A DNA stretch of 64,000 nt from Allium sativum (lineage: Eukaryota > Streptophyta > Magnoliopsida > Asparagales > Amaryllidaceae), in assembly GCA_030737875.1 (NCBI GenBank), contig CM060910.1, positions 252,248,427 to 252,312,426 on the forward strand, given 5' to 3'. Under the pieces are notes generated by a model. The model was not told where the DNA came from, did not search any database, and saw only the letters and a list, made by a program, of their open reading frames with translations. The stretch's first letter is position 1; every line of letters starts with the position of its first letter. Below, one piece after another: positions 48,931 through 60,462 of the stretch. Both the position numbers and the translations under genes were made by a program.

Positions 48931-51900
48931 TCATTTAGTTGTCGAGGTTGCAGGAGTACCAATGTCATCTTCATCACTTGTTTTGGTGACACAAAAGTCT
49001 CTGACATCTAACTTAAGATCAGGATTGGCTTCACCTATCTTTTTTAACACCCATGACATGTTCTCTTTCGCTTTTCTGTTCACCTATTCTTCCAAATCCG
49101 CCTTGAGATCTTGCATTATTTTTTGGGTCAGCTCATGCACATAACTGTCTGAAGAACCTGGAGTTGTTGGTGATTTTTGAACCATTTTACCTCGCTTTCC
49201 TACAAGCCAGTTCCATGTGTGGCTCTTCCGACCATAGACAAGTGCATCTGCCTTAGCAATGTTTCCTGCATCCACCGTTGCTTGAATCTTCGCCTACAAA
49301 ATGAAACCAAACAAGCATATGTATAAATAAGCAGCTGGCAGGAATAAATTTATTGATAGAATTGGTTTTATTTCAAATTAACTATGTGTTCGATTTAATA
49401 AGAAGCTCCAACAAACGTACAATGTGCCAATTATACTGACACAAGTATTGCTATTTCAGTGTCTAATGTATTAACATATTTGGCCTTTAGTTCATCTGTG
49501 TTAGTCTTGTATGTTCTCCCTGGTTTTTGTTTATACGTTTCCAAATAGACCAAGGCAACAGATAGGGTAGCTTTTTCTGGGTCCTTCTTTCTCTATCGAG
49601 TATTAGGATTACCAAAAATTAAACAGAATTTTTAACATTCAATGTTAAGAATTTACAAATCTAGCTGCTGCCTATAAACATTATGATAATGATATAAAAT
49701 ATAATTCAATGATATAACATATTAGAATTATCATGTGGCCAATTCAACTCAATCACAAAAAAAATAACTTAAGTTCAAAAAACATATACTATATGTTCTT
49801 TGGCTACTGCATGAGTTTTGGGACCCATGGTATGTGTCTCATTTAATGAATTTCGATGCGCAGAATTAGTCTCAGCTAGGGCTTAGAAATCCAAAAAATA
49901 TTAATTAGCACTAAACAAGGATAATGCGAACTACTAAAGAAAAGATTAGCACTAAACAAGATAATGCGAAATACTAAAGAAAATATTAGCACTAAACAAG
50001 ATAATGTGAACTACTAAACATTATACAAATGTGAATATCATTAAGTTATTTTTTCCACCTGTTGCATGATTATTAAGTTAGCACTAAACAAGAAAATGTG
50101 AATGTCATTAATTTAATTAATTTATTTATTCCATCTGTTGCATGATTATTTAATTAACATTATACAAATTAGTTTTCTTTTGTGATCACATTAAAGTCGT
50201 ACCTGAACAGCTTCATCCACCCAGTATTCCAAGAGCATTTTAAAATCCTCCAACGAAATTGTATTGGGCCTATTTGCAAGCCTTTCCTCATCAGTTGAAT
50301 ATATTTATAATACCTAGCTTTAACGCGAGACTTGTACTGCCTCTAAGAGTCATTAAGTGTGTTCAAGACCCACTTGTGTCCTTCTTCCGAAAAGACATAC
50401 CTAGCCAACAATATATCGAATACAAAATTCAGGAAACAAACTAATTAATTAAAACTAAACATTTAGGAAGTCAGTTGAACTACTGTTTAGGGTGATAGAT
50501 TATACCAGAGCATATTCCAACAGTTTTCGCTTTAATTAATCAGGAACAACATGCTAATTGATGTAAATAAGAGACACATTATCCTTTGTTAGTGTCCCAA
50601 GAAAATTGCTTAAATCCGTAATATTATCAGATACTGGATGACCATCCTCATTCAACTCAATGACTACTTTATCATTAGGGGTTCTAGCATGCACCTTGGT
50701 CATTTTTGACTTCCCTCTAGGGTTTTTTGGAACTTGTACTTTATATACCAAGTTCAAAAAAATGAATAGAAAATTAATGTATGGCATTACAGTAACATAA
50801 TATGCATGCAAAACTTAGAATAGACACACTCAACAGTGCAGTGCAGTGCAGAGACAAAGAAACATTGTACCTGTACCTGCTTCATCTTCTTGTGCAATCC
50901 ATTCCTGCTCTAATTGATCAGTAATATTTTCCATTGTTTGAGGCGCTTCGGCATTCTGCTTTTGGTATTTCCGCATTTCTAAATAAGTAGCAATTAAACC
51001 AGCAGCTTCACACGAATTCGTTGATTGTTCAAACATTTCGCTACATGTAGGTTTTAAATGAGTGGACGGGACGTTGTAGGTTTTAAAACTCCTAAATAAA
51101 ATGGTGTAGATTTCGTCAATTTCTTTAATGTTTCTTTCTCCCTGCTACTAAGTTTCTTTGGAGTGGGAGTGTAAGTCATTAATTCCTTGTTGGAGCTAAC
51201 TTTCTTTAGAGGAGGGGTGCGGGTTATCGCTTCCTTCTCAATTTCAATGGCTGCTTTGATTCGCGGACGAGTTCTCGGCCCAGGTAAAGGATCCTTTGAC
51301 ATAGCAACTTCGATTCTCTACAATTAAGTCGAAGTTCAAGATTTTTATGTTCACAAAGGCAAAGACAATAAGTAATAAACAAATAATTATTTTATACCTT
51401 TGAATCCGATGAATCATCACTGACATCTTCACTAACATTTTCTGGGATGTATTCATCACTCCAGCAATATCTCTACCTTTATCTTTTCTATTTTGTGTGA
51501 TAACCTCTTGCATACAACTAACGAATTAAGGCACCCCAAGTGATCTACTAACTGCATCATTTTCTTGCATTCGCACGATTCACTCTTGTTCATACTTCAT
51601 CAAAACTAATGGTTGTGAGAACTGCAAGCAGATTAGCATAATTACATACCATCGATGGTAAATTTAAGCTAGTTAACCAAATAGAGTCGAATATAAATAG
51701 TTCTTGCTATTTTGACAGAATGCATGCACAAAGAACCAATAGTTACTTGAATTAGTTGCAGCCTTCATGGTCGTAATAGGACATCGACACAGTAATAGAA
51801 AACACTAAAATGCAGTTCTTGCTTTTACGTGCAGAATTTTAATAAAAAATAGTTTGAAATACAAGATTTCATCCTGATTAATAAAACTGAAATAAAAATT

Positions 51901-52140
51901 GAAAAATACCTGAACATCAACTTCATTCTCTCGGTTATCTGTTTCATTTTCAACATTTAATTTCCTCCTGGTTCCTTTGTCCGTCACAGTAACATCTTAT
52001 TCATCATTATTCATATCAGGCTCCGGAGATAGTTTCTTCTGACCCACTTGAGTTGGGTTGTTTTTCATCATTTTGTGTTGCTGCTGAAGTCTATGTGCAG
52101 TAATATACTTGCACTTTGCAACCGACTTCTTAGCAGAACC
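48931..52140 (-). pseudogene. TNP1-like gene (Transposase_24, Ptta/En_Spm), broken
   Basis: This is the second protein of plant CACTA elements, thought to bind element ends. Readable exons (minus strand) are about 52140-51910, one or two in 51530-50830, 50741-50506 (KMTKVHARTPNDK), 50400-50203 (EEGHKWVL, then LANRPNTISLEDFK), 49875-49790 (HRNSLNETHTMGPKTHA), 49592-49437 and 49293-48931, which ends at TGA 48931-48933. Exon edges have AG and GT at fitting places. Breaks seen are stops at about 51980, 50547 and 50535 and in the exon at 50400-50203, a frameshift in that exon before the LANRP segment, and TAG at 49084-49086. At least one upstream exon is missing or unrecognised. The gene is clearly non-functional. 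Confidence 0.8.
49904..50018. repeat. 40-bp tandem repeat, three units, in a TNP1-like intron
   Basis: Units start at 49904, 49944 and 49984 with 'attagcactaaacaag' and contain 'ctactaaagaaaa'. A further partial copy occurs near 50078. It lies between the exons at 49875 and 50203. Confidence 0.85.
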
Positions 52141-52183
52141 TATAACAATAAAAATAATAATGATGGCCTCCTTCATAATTCTT

Positions 52184-52195
52184 TACACACACACG

Positions 52196-52239
<44 letters not shown>
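52184..52239. repeat. AC/AT compound microsatellite
   Basis: A run of AC dinucleotides turns into AT dinucleotides directly to the left of a candidate MITE. A reciprocal GT then AT run lies directly to its right (52614-52640). Confidence 0.9.
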
Positions 52240-52241
<2 letters not shown>

Positions 52242-52613
52242 GGGTGGTAATTAGACTCGACCCGATGGACCTGGACCCAACCTGGCAGGTCTCGGTTCCA
52301 GGCGGGTTGGGTTTTGTCGGGTCTAAACAATACATTTCAAAAATCTAGACCCGACCGAGCTACAGTTAGGGTCGGGTCCGGTTGAATCTCGGGTTGAGTT
52401 AGTTCAGGTCCAATTGAATAATAACACTAAGAATACATATATTTCAATGTTTTTTAGTCAGGTCTTTTGGGTTGAGTCTATGCGGGTCGGGTTTGATCAG
52501 GTCTTGATGGTATTTTTCATCACCTAGACCCGACCCGAGACCCATCGGGTTCGGTTCGGGTCTTTTCGGGTCAGTTCGGTTGGGTATTCGGGTCTCGGTT
52601 CTAAGTGCCAACC
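52240..52613. mobile_element. Candidate MITE rich in GGGTCGGGT/ACCCGACCC
   Basis: The 374-bp segment begins GGGGTGGTAATT and ends AAGTGCCAACCC, which match as inverted repeats at 9 of 12 positions. Inside are many GGGTC and GACCC motifs in both orientations. Plant hAT-like MITEs with this composition and GGGGTG-type ends are well known. A target duplication cannot be read because both flanks are microsatellite. It lies between TNP1 and TNP2. Confidence 0.5.
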
Positions 52614-53312
52614 CGTGTGTGTGTGTGTGTATATATATAAAAGAATGGATCTATATTACATATACATATATACCTTGAATTATGTTTTTCCTTGGCCGTA
52701 TAATTACATGTGGCCGTAGTTAAATCAACGGCTCACTGTCTTTGTCAACGGTGTTGTCAATGTAAAAAACCACTTCTTCTTCCTTATGGTAGCCCTATAC
52801 GTATTCGTTTACGTCCTTATCATTCAATATCAGCTGTCAGCTACCCCTCGTTCTTTTGCTGACATAGACTCCTCCTATTTCAGTGTAATGGAGGAAATAT
52901 TTAACAAAGTCCATAAGCACACTATACGAAAAGTTGTCTACATCATATTTTGTTACTATGAAGGATTCTCCACCGACGTAACGTGTCCTTCGAAACTATA
53001 CGCCATGATGCAGTCGGATATTTATAAGTTCATCCATCCTGTACAAAATGAATACATTAGAACAAGGTACATGCATGTTAAAGTGGACAAAAAACAACTA
53101 ACATTTTGGTCTATAACCAATTTAGATGACAATAAAGAAAGACATTAAATTATAAAACATGTGAACAGTGTAGATTGCATTATGAGAAAAGAGTGCTAAA
53201 TACATTCATCAAAGATAATAATTTACAGCTAAAACAAAAAGTGCCAAATGCATCATAAATTAGACAACATATTAGACCAAACTAAAGCAATAAGAAAGAG
53301 GAAATTTTTGTC
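52614..53312. other. Spacer between TNP1-like and TNP2 genes with an orphan ORF
   Basis: After the GT/AT run, an open frame on the + strand at 52786-53148 could encode 120 aa starting with a hydrophobic stretch (residues 3-14). I do not recognise the product. It opposes the transposase strand and has no visible domain, so it may be chance or a captured fragment. The rest (52640-52780 and 53150-53312) shows nothing recognisable. Confidence 0.4.
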
Positions 53313-54890
53313 CTAACGAGACGGAACATGATCAGGATCAGGAACTTCTGCTTCTAGTTCTGCTTCTAGTTGTATTACGGGGACATTATCCCTAATCCAG
53401 CCCACATCAACAACTTCTGGTTCTAGTTCACTACCTATGCCCATATCATGTGAATTTGTATTGCCCATGTCTTCTTCCATTGCATTCTGAATTTCAGTAT
53501 CACACCATTCTCTCGGCAATTTTTTAATAATGTAACGATTGTTCTTTTAAACTGCATCTTCCACATAAAATACTTATTGCACTTGCAAAGACAGGACATA
53601 AGGATCAGTTTTATGGCACTTGTTAAAATTTACTCGAGTAAGACCATACGAATCTTTTCCTCTTGGTACCAGCAACACTTAAAAAGCACCACCGTGAAAG
53701 CTCCCCAATAATCAATCTTAAAATTTTCTTCGATTGATCTGTAGTAATTTACATCACCCACTATTGGGTTTTGCTCTTTCGAACTTGCAAAGCTGGTGGT
53801 TTTGGCAGTCAAAAATACACCATTATTTTGTGTGGTACATCGAGAATTTCTAAATTTTGTATGGAATTTATATCCATTTACTATGTAACCGGTAAACTTC
53901 CTGACTACTCGATTAGGATCTAATGCAAACACCTCTAAATATCTTGGAATATTGTCCTTTTTCAGAACCTCTTCTTTTAGCCAATTCCAAAACTCTTCGA
54001 AATGTTCTCATTTCCTCTTGTTTCTTCTTGGATTTGCAAGACCATCCACAAAAGCTCAATGAACCCTAAATAATAATTAAGGTCAAAAAACTACGAAATG
54101 CAAATATTAATTTATAGTTAAGGAAAATGATATAGGAACTTAAGAACCTACTCAATCAAACTCTCAGTTTACTTATTACTGGAATTGAACATAATACAGC
54201 GATGTGTTACCTTCCAATCTGCATCTTTCAAATTGAACATCTTTCCATCTTTATTCTTCTTTGTTTCAATATGATATTCCAAATCTGTTGGACATCTTCC
54301 AAAATCAATCGACATGTTATATGTTCCTCCATTAACGCATAAAAATCTTAAATAGAAGTTCACATACTCTTCTGCCAAGTGACCTTCTATAATAGAACCT
54401 TCTGGCCAGTTTCTATTTCGCACATAAGATTTCAACTTTCCTATATATCGCTCCACTAGATACATGCATCTAAGATGTTCAGTCCCACCGTATTCGATTT
54501 CTTTGCATAAATGAACAGGCAAGTGTATAATTATATCGAACAAAGTTTGTGAAAATAATAATTTCAAAATGACAAAGTATCTTGACAATTTCTTTTTGCA
54601 ACCTCTGGATATCATCCACTTCGATAACCTTGCTCCATAGTCCTATAAGGAATGCACTAAATCTGATCATTGATAACGCAACCTTGGGTTTTAATGCTTT
54701 ATTCATGGCAAACTGTAACAAATAGTGGAGTATGAAATGAGCATCATGGCTTTTATATCCCACAACCGTTCTCTCTTTTATGTGCACGTACTGACTAACA
54801 TTTGAGGCATAACCGTGGCGCAGTTTGGCGTTCTTCAATATAGAGCAAAAGATTTCTTTTTCCTTATTTGTCATATCAAATATTGTGTAA
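53313..54890 (-). pseudogene. TNP2 transposase, C-terminal part (DUF4218, DUF4216)
   Basis: This is the downstream half of the CACTA transposase, cut from its upstream half by S2. From 54874 down to 54169 lie the segment with GYASNVSQYVH and KSHDAHFILHYLLQ and then the DUF4218 region (KEIEYGG, YIGKLKSYVRNR, AEEYVNFY). A shift of frame is needed near 54540-54600. An intron-like gap is at about 54010-54165. From 53920 to 53640 is a DUF4216 region (TTSFASSKEQNPIVGD, YWGAFTVVLFKC). The tail (53519-53313) is acidic and ends in a stop at 53313-53315. These domains accompany tnp2 in plant CACTA elements. Frameshifts make it non-functional. Confidence 0.88.
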
Positions 54891-56148
54891 CGTCCCGCAT
54901 TTTTGTCGGTTGGTATTTGAATATTTAAATCAGTTTAAATATTGAATTTGTAATATAAGTGGATTTATATATTAATTAAAACGAAGTTGAACGTATAAAG
55001 ATATATATTAATTATAATCGAGCCCATAACGACGCTGCAGTTCGTAATTTAACGTTCTGAACTTCAACTGAGTGTACCGGACTCGTTTTGAATCGGATTT
55101 CTTCGAAACGAGAAATGTTGGAATCTGTTGAACCGTATCTTTCCAACGGAAGTGGAAAATGGAGATTTCGTCGTAAGGACTGCAAGATATGCCCAAATCA
55201 AATATTCAAAAAATCGCTGTAGAATCGTATATCGACCGAAACAGTTTATTTGAAATAACTAGATATCGATTGTAAATCGGGACAAGGTTCTTTTGAGGCG
55301 CAGCGATAATTTAATTTTTAGAATTTTACTGTAATTTTTAATTAATTAAATATGCAACTTTTTATTTGGAGTATTGTGCACCCTGTATCGGTATTTCGGG
55401 ATTTCAAAATATGGGTCAAACTACCGGTATTATTATATTTTTGGGATCGTGGCACCTCGTTGAGCACGACTGTACTCTTATTTTTGTCCCTAGCAACTCA
55501 GACGTAAACGAAATTTTAGTTAGCGGGTTTGTTTGTCTTGTAGTGATCTATACTTCATCTCATAGCCTTATGCTATGTCTGTTCTTTTCATCATCAATGT
55601 ACCCCATGTTTCCTTAGACTTAAAAGCTATTCTATGTCATCCTATATGCCTACTTCTCACGTTTCAGCCTTTGAATATTTGGTTTAATAAAATATAAATT
55701 AGTGCATTTCAATTAGTACCAACATACTCTGTCCCTTGCATTGAAAAGAAAACGCCTACCTCATGGATTGAAAACCCTACCTCTACAAACCTATTCTACA
55801 TGCCAAAGTTTATCACCATACTTCCATACACAAACCCACACGCAAGTGCCATGCTGAAGTTGGCAACTACCATACCCTACCCGCTCACCTATGTTTATAA
55901 AAATTACCAATCCAATACCCCTATCTATCTCTATTCTACATTTATACACGTAGAGGCCCATTTCCTTACCTATAATAAAAGCGTACCTACCTTTGAATAA
56001 TGGAAAGGACCACACTCTAAGCCTAGAAACATTGGAACTCACACAATTAATCTCTCGGCCATACTGCACAGAAAACAAGGAAGGAAAATTATATAATAAA
56101 CAAAATCAAAATATATGTGTGTTCCTTCGACGTGAAGACTCAGACCCT

Positions 56149-56156
56149 TATATAAA
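56149..56156 (+). promoter_or_regulatory. TATA box of S2
   Basis: TATATAAA followed by 'caagcactgtcatttcg' lies about 1250 bp into the LTR, close to the relative position of the RE2 and RE3 TATA signals. A transcript would start near 56180. Confidence 0.6.
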
Positions 56157-58300
56157 CAAGCACTGTCATTTCGTTCGAGCACCACAGGCTTCAAACTGAA
56201 GCTGTTCGTATACAATACCTCTCAAAAATCCAAAGCTCACTTAAATCATAACTAAAAGCACACACGCAAGTGAAACGCGATGATTGCTGAGGGGGTGTCC
56301 GTCAGTAAGAAGGAACGCGTGCTTTTTGGGTTCGTTAGCTGGCAGAGGGAGTTAAAACGAGATGAGAGTAGTGGAGTTTGTTTATGAGCAAACGTATGGG
56401 GTTTGTTGAGGTGATTTGTTCTCAAAGAAGTGGAGCTGGCGTTCATGAACAGAACGTGAAGGAGTGGGACTTGGGAAGAGACGGGCTATACATGGATGGG
56501 GGGATGTGCGTATTATGTGGGGACTGGGTGGTGTATAGCATGAAGAGAGAAAAGGAAACTGAAGTGATGTGAAGATGGGAGACGCTGTCTCGAAGAACAA
56601 GTGGAGCTTGCGGAAATTTGTATTCAAATGAAGAATAACTACTGCGACGTAGAGCAGGTATTAACGTGAGCAAAAAGGGAAAACAAGAAAGGGGGTACCT
56701 GGGCGAAACGCATGCAAAGACTACAAAGTGAAATACTGGGAGCATGTTGTCATTTGAAGAGAAGAACGTAGCTGGTCCCTAGAGGTCATTTTAGGTAGAA
56801 GAAAGTCATGGTGGAAATGGATTTCAAAGTGAAATACTGTGCATTAGTTATGGAGGAGAATCATAGAAGGGGTAGAGAAGTAAATAAAGCATGCGGATGT
56901 CGTGGAGATCAAGGACGTGAAGAAGAATCTATGGAAAGAACGATAGGAGAATGGGCGTGTACTGCATGTGGCATTGGCAACAATATAAGGTGGTCACGCA
57001 TGCGTTTCATGTGCAGGAGAAGGATGAATGCGGAAGATCAACACGTGCATGTAGTGTATATATGTACAGATGGAAAGGTGCAAAGTGAAGGAGGAATTCA
57101 GTCGAGCTTTAACAGGACCAGCGGCTTATAACAGTGGATTAAGGGAAGTTAAGTAAGGAGGGAAGTGGAGTTTAATACTTGCAAGTTGAGAACTGAACGA
57201 ATGGGAGAGGAAGCAGCATAAAAGGGGAGGAAGGGAGCCTATACATGCACGGAAATGAGTGTACGTAGCTATGAAAGTGTGTTAAAAAGCAAAGGTGGCG
57301 TTCTGTTTATTTATGGTGACAGCGGTTTAAAATACTGGGTAGGAGACGAAAGTTTCAGCAACAATCTAGAAGTATGCGAGACAAGCTCGTTAGCACCTGG
57401 TTCGAGATAACCGTGAAGTAAAGATCTGGCTCTTCGATTCGATGTGTTCATTGTTGACTGAGCATAAAGGGGGTTGTGTGTCCTGTAGCGCTTTATATAG
57501 AAGTTAAAGGAATGGGAAGAAGAACGGGTATAGGGAAAAGTGTACATGAAGGAAGGATAAAAATTTGAGGAGTGTGAATGGGCTTGAAAGGGCACACGCA
57601 TGGAAGTAAAGGGTGATCATGCGAAGGGGCTAACGTGTGTTTAAAAAGGGACTTTTGGAATACCAGAAGAGTTGGTACACGGCGGAGTTGGTACAGGAGC
57701 TGACGTTGGGGATTTAGCCGATGAGATCATTATTGTTGGTGGAGGTATAATGGTGGCGCTAGTTTTGAATTGCACAAAGAAGAAAAGTGAGGGTAAGTTT
57801 GGTTGCGTTCATGACTCACATGTGCACCGTATCATGTGGGAAACAACGAAAGGTACTAGAAGAAGAAAAGTAGTCGGAGGAGCTGAAATGAAAGTGAGAT
57901 TCGACTTGGTTTCTTCGACGACTGGGAAGGGCGAACTGTTTGCTGATGGCGTGAGCGAGGTTGCAGCTGTGTTGTGTGGCATCTTCTTGGTTTCGGAGGA
58001 GGGGCTTCTAACGGGCGCGGATCCGAACTAACGCAAATCGTTATTAAGCGGTTAACGCGCAAATGTGAGTAAAATCACTCACTCTGATCTATTTAAAATA
58101 TTTTAATTATATTTTAAATGTTGTTTGAATGCTGTATGATGGTCGATTAGGTAGATTTCAATTAAATTGGTTAAATATTTTATATCGTTGCATATGTACA
58201 CATCATAGGTTGGACACTGATTTCATCGATTAGAATATCCCCTAGTATAGAGTTAGTGAAAATTGTGTTGACTGACATCTGTGGATGCGGAAACCGGTTG

Positions 58301-58322
58301 GAGGAATCCGACCGGATTCCTC
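58301..58322 (+). other. Conserved LTR hairpin H1 (S2 copy)
   Basis: GAGGAATCC and GGATTCCTC form a perfect 9-bp stem around the loop GACC. Equivalent hairpins are at 6503-6524 and 13080-13101 (RE2), 44493-44514 (RE1, one mismatch at the loop), and in RE3 at 21243-21264 and 41805-41826, where the stem is GAGGAACC/GGTTCCTC or close to it. Confidence 0.7.
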
Positions 58323-59197
58323 GATATTTATATGTACTGTTTGTTTTGTATGCACTGTTTGAACCCGAATTTTATTTAAAACCCGGTGTGAATATTGATG
58401 TTGAACGAAAATTCAACATTTGTTTAGATTAAATAAATAAACGATATCGATTTAGAAAATGTTAACACTCGACCGTAAAACCATCGTTTTGTTAAGAAAC
58501 TGATTTACCGTCAGGCAAATCAATTAAGTTAATTATAGAAATTATATTTTTATAATTAAAGTGAAGTTTTAAATTATAATAGAAGTTCTATTATAAACCA
58601 GTATTTTAGAGTTCGTTTTTATAAAGCAAATAAAAACGATTGTTGATATTTAAACAAGTTTATAAAGTAAAAACTATCCGACGATTAAATATTTGGATAA
58701 TTATATTTAAGATAAATAATTTAGAGATATCATTAGATTAATCTAATGTTAAGAAGTAATTAAAATCAGTTAACGAATTTACTGATGGAAATAAGTTGAT
58801 TTAATCAACTGTTATTTGGGAACATGATTATTAGATTAATTGGTCTTTAATTAATCTAATGAAAACATGTTAGAAATAAGTTTATCGAAATTAATGAGAT
58901 TTAATTACCATTTAAGAAGTTATAAATAAGAAATGGAAAATGGAGAAAGCAAAGAGTTAATGTTTAAATTTAATATTCATAAACCACAGAGATTCCAAAG
59001 TAAAAATATGGTGTTGTAAAACCATATTCCAAAATACAACAAGGAAATATGATTTAATAAATATATTAAGTAATAAGGAATTTGAATACAGACTTGTATC
59101 GGTTCTAAGGTAAGAACGTTGTCGATCAAGGTCTGAGAGGTAAATAAAATACCCCAACTTGAACGGCTTCGCTATTACCGAGGAACGATATCAGTTT

Positions 59198-59335
59198 GTA
59201 ACGGAAAGAGAGGTCAAGATTTTTGGTAACAGAAAGAGATGTCAAGATTTTTGTAACAGAAAGAGATGTCAAGATTTTTGTAACAGAAAGAGATGTCAAG
59301 ATTTTTGTAACGGAAAGAGATGTCAAGATTTTTGT
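59198..59335 (+). repeat. 27-bp tandem repeat, five units, in S2
   Basis: The unit is 'gtaacagaaagagatgtc' followed by 'aagattttt'. The first unit differs slightly and the central three are almost identical. The open frames it creates on both strands are a by-product of a period divisible by three. Confidence 0.93.
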
Positions 59336-59340
59336 ATAAA

Positions 59341-59575
59341 AGGAATATGGCAGCGTATGCAAGTTTTAGAATTATAGCGATAAAATAATGCTGTTGATAA
59401 GATAAGTGTGACTGTTATGTCAAGATTAGTTATAACAAAGAATATTACAGCGTATGACAAGTTGAACTATAGCAATAAAATAACGCTGTTGATAAGGTAA
59501 GTGTGACTGTAATTAGTTATAAGGAGAATATTACAGCGTATGACAAGTTTAGAACTGTAGCGACAAATTAACTGT
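59341..59575 (+). repeat. About 90-110-bp tandem repeat, three units, in S2
   Basis: Units carry 'cagcgtatg', 'agcaataaaataacgctg' or close forms, and 'gataaggtaagtgtgactg'. They directly follow the 27-bp array. Confidence 0.75.
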
Positions 59576-60430
59576 TGTTGATTTGACTTAAGCATGACTT
59601 TTATATATAGCAGCACTTCCTAGGAAATGTAACAGTTTGGTTTGAAATCCACTTATCCTAGAGTAATAAGTAACCACGTTTGTTCTAAGAAATATAAGAA
59701 AGAGTTTAGAAAAAGAATTGGGGAATCATATTAGAAACTGATGACAGCATTTCGATGTTCGAAATGTGATTAGAATTAAACCATTAGGATTTGTAACTAG
59801 AATTCGACGATGTCGAATGTATTAAAAGTAAACTATTTTTAGGGATTATAATCTGATATAATAATTAACATTTAGTTGTAAACAAATAAATGTTAAAGAG
59901 GATAGGAGTCAGTACTTAGTTTAAACTTGATATCGATTTGATAAGAAGTTGACTTAGAAACAGAGTTTACAAAGTGGAATAGGAATATATAAAGTACGAA
60001 AGAGATTTCGGTAAACGGGATCATGGTATTGATTTATTTGATAAAGATGTTCAGATTTCTATAATAGAAATGATATTCACATTTCAAAGTGAATAATGTT
60101 TTAAAAGTGAACGTTGGGCCGATTAAAAGGTTAAAATGAAATTGGAAGTATTTTCCAATGCAAATAGGGTAGATTGTCCAAGGGTAGAAAATAAAGAATG
60201 TGAAATTAATGAAAATAGTTCGAAAGTTAATAACGTATGTTTTCTGGAACATGAAAGAATAAGAGTTTATAATAACTGGAAATGTTTTCCAAGAAGTATG
60301 GAAAGGCTAAAACGGGATTTGAGAAATATCTGGTAAGATATGAGAATTCGAATAATAAAGTCGAATGTTAAAATTAAAAATACCCGTGGTTGTGTGATGT
60401 TAATTATACATTAGAATGAGTGTTGTTTTT

Positions 60431-60462
60431 ACTTCGATAGTTAAATAACCGACTATCGAAGT
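60431..60462 (+). other. Conserved LTR hairpin H2 (S2 copy)
   Basis: ACTTCGATAGT and ACTATCGAAGT pair perfectly over 11 bp around the loop TAAATAACCG. It is followed after 19 bases by hairpin H4, ATACGGAG (60482-60489) with CTCCGTAT (60519-60526). Confidence 0.75.

Noticed and set aside
57672..58031. 119-aa frame in S2 with a glycine-rich start
   Set aside because: It is in the transcript-leader part of the LTR, has no recognisable domain, and is not open in RE1-RE3.
59159..59377. Repeat protein with CQDFCNRKR units, or a CRISPR-like array
   Set aside because: It is a direct 27-bp tandem repeat with no unique spacers, inside a solo LTR of a plant genome.
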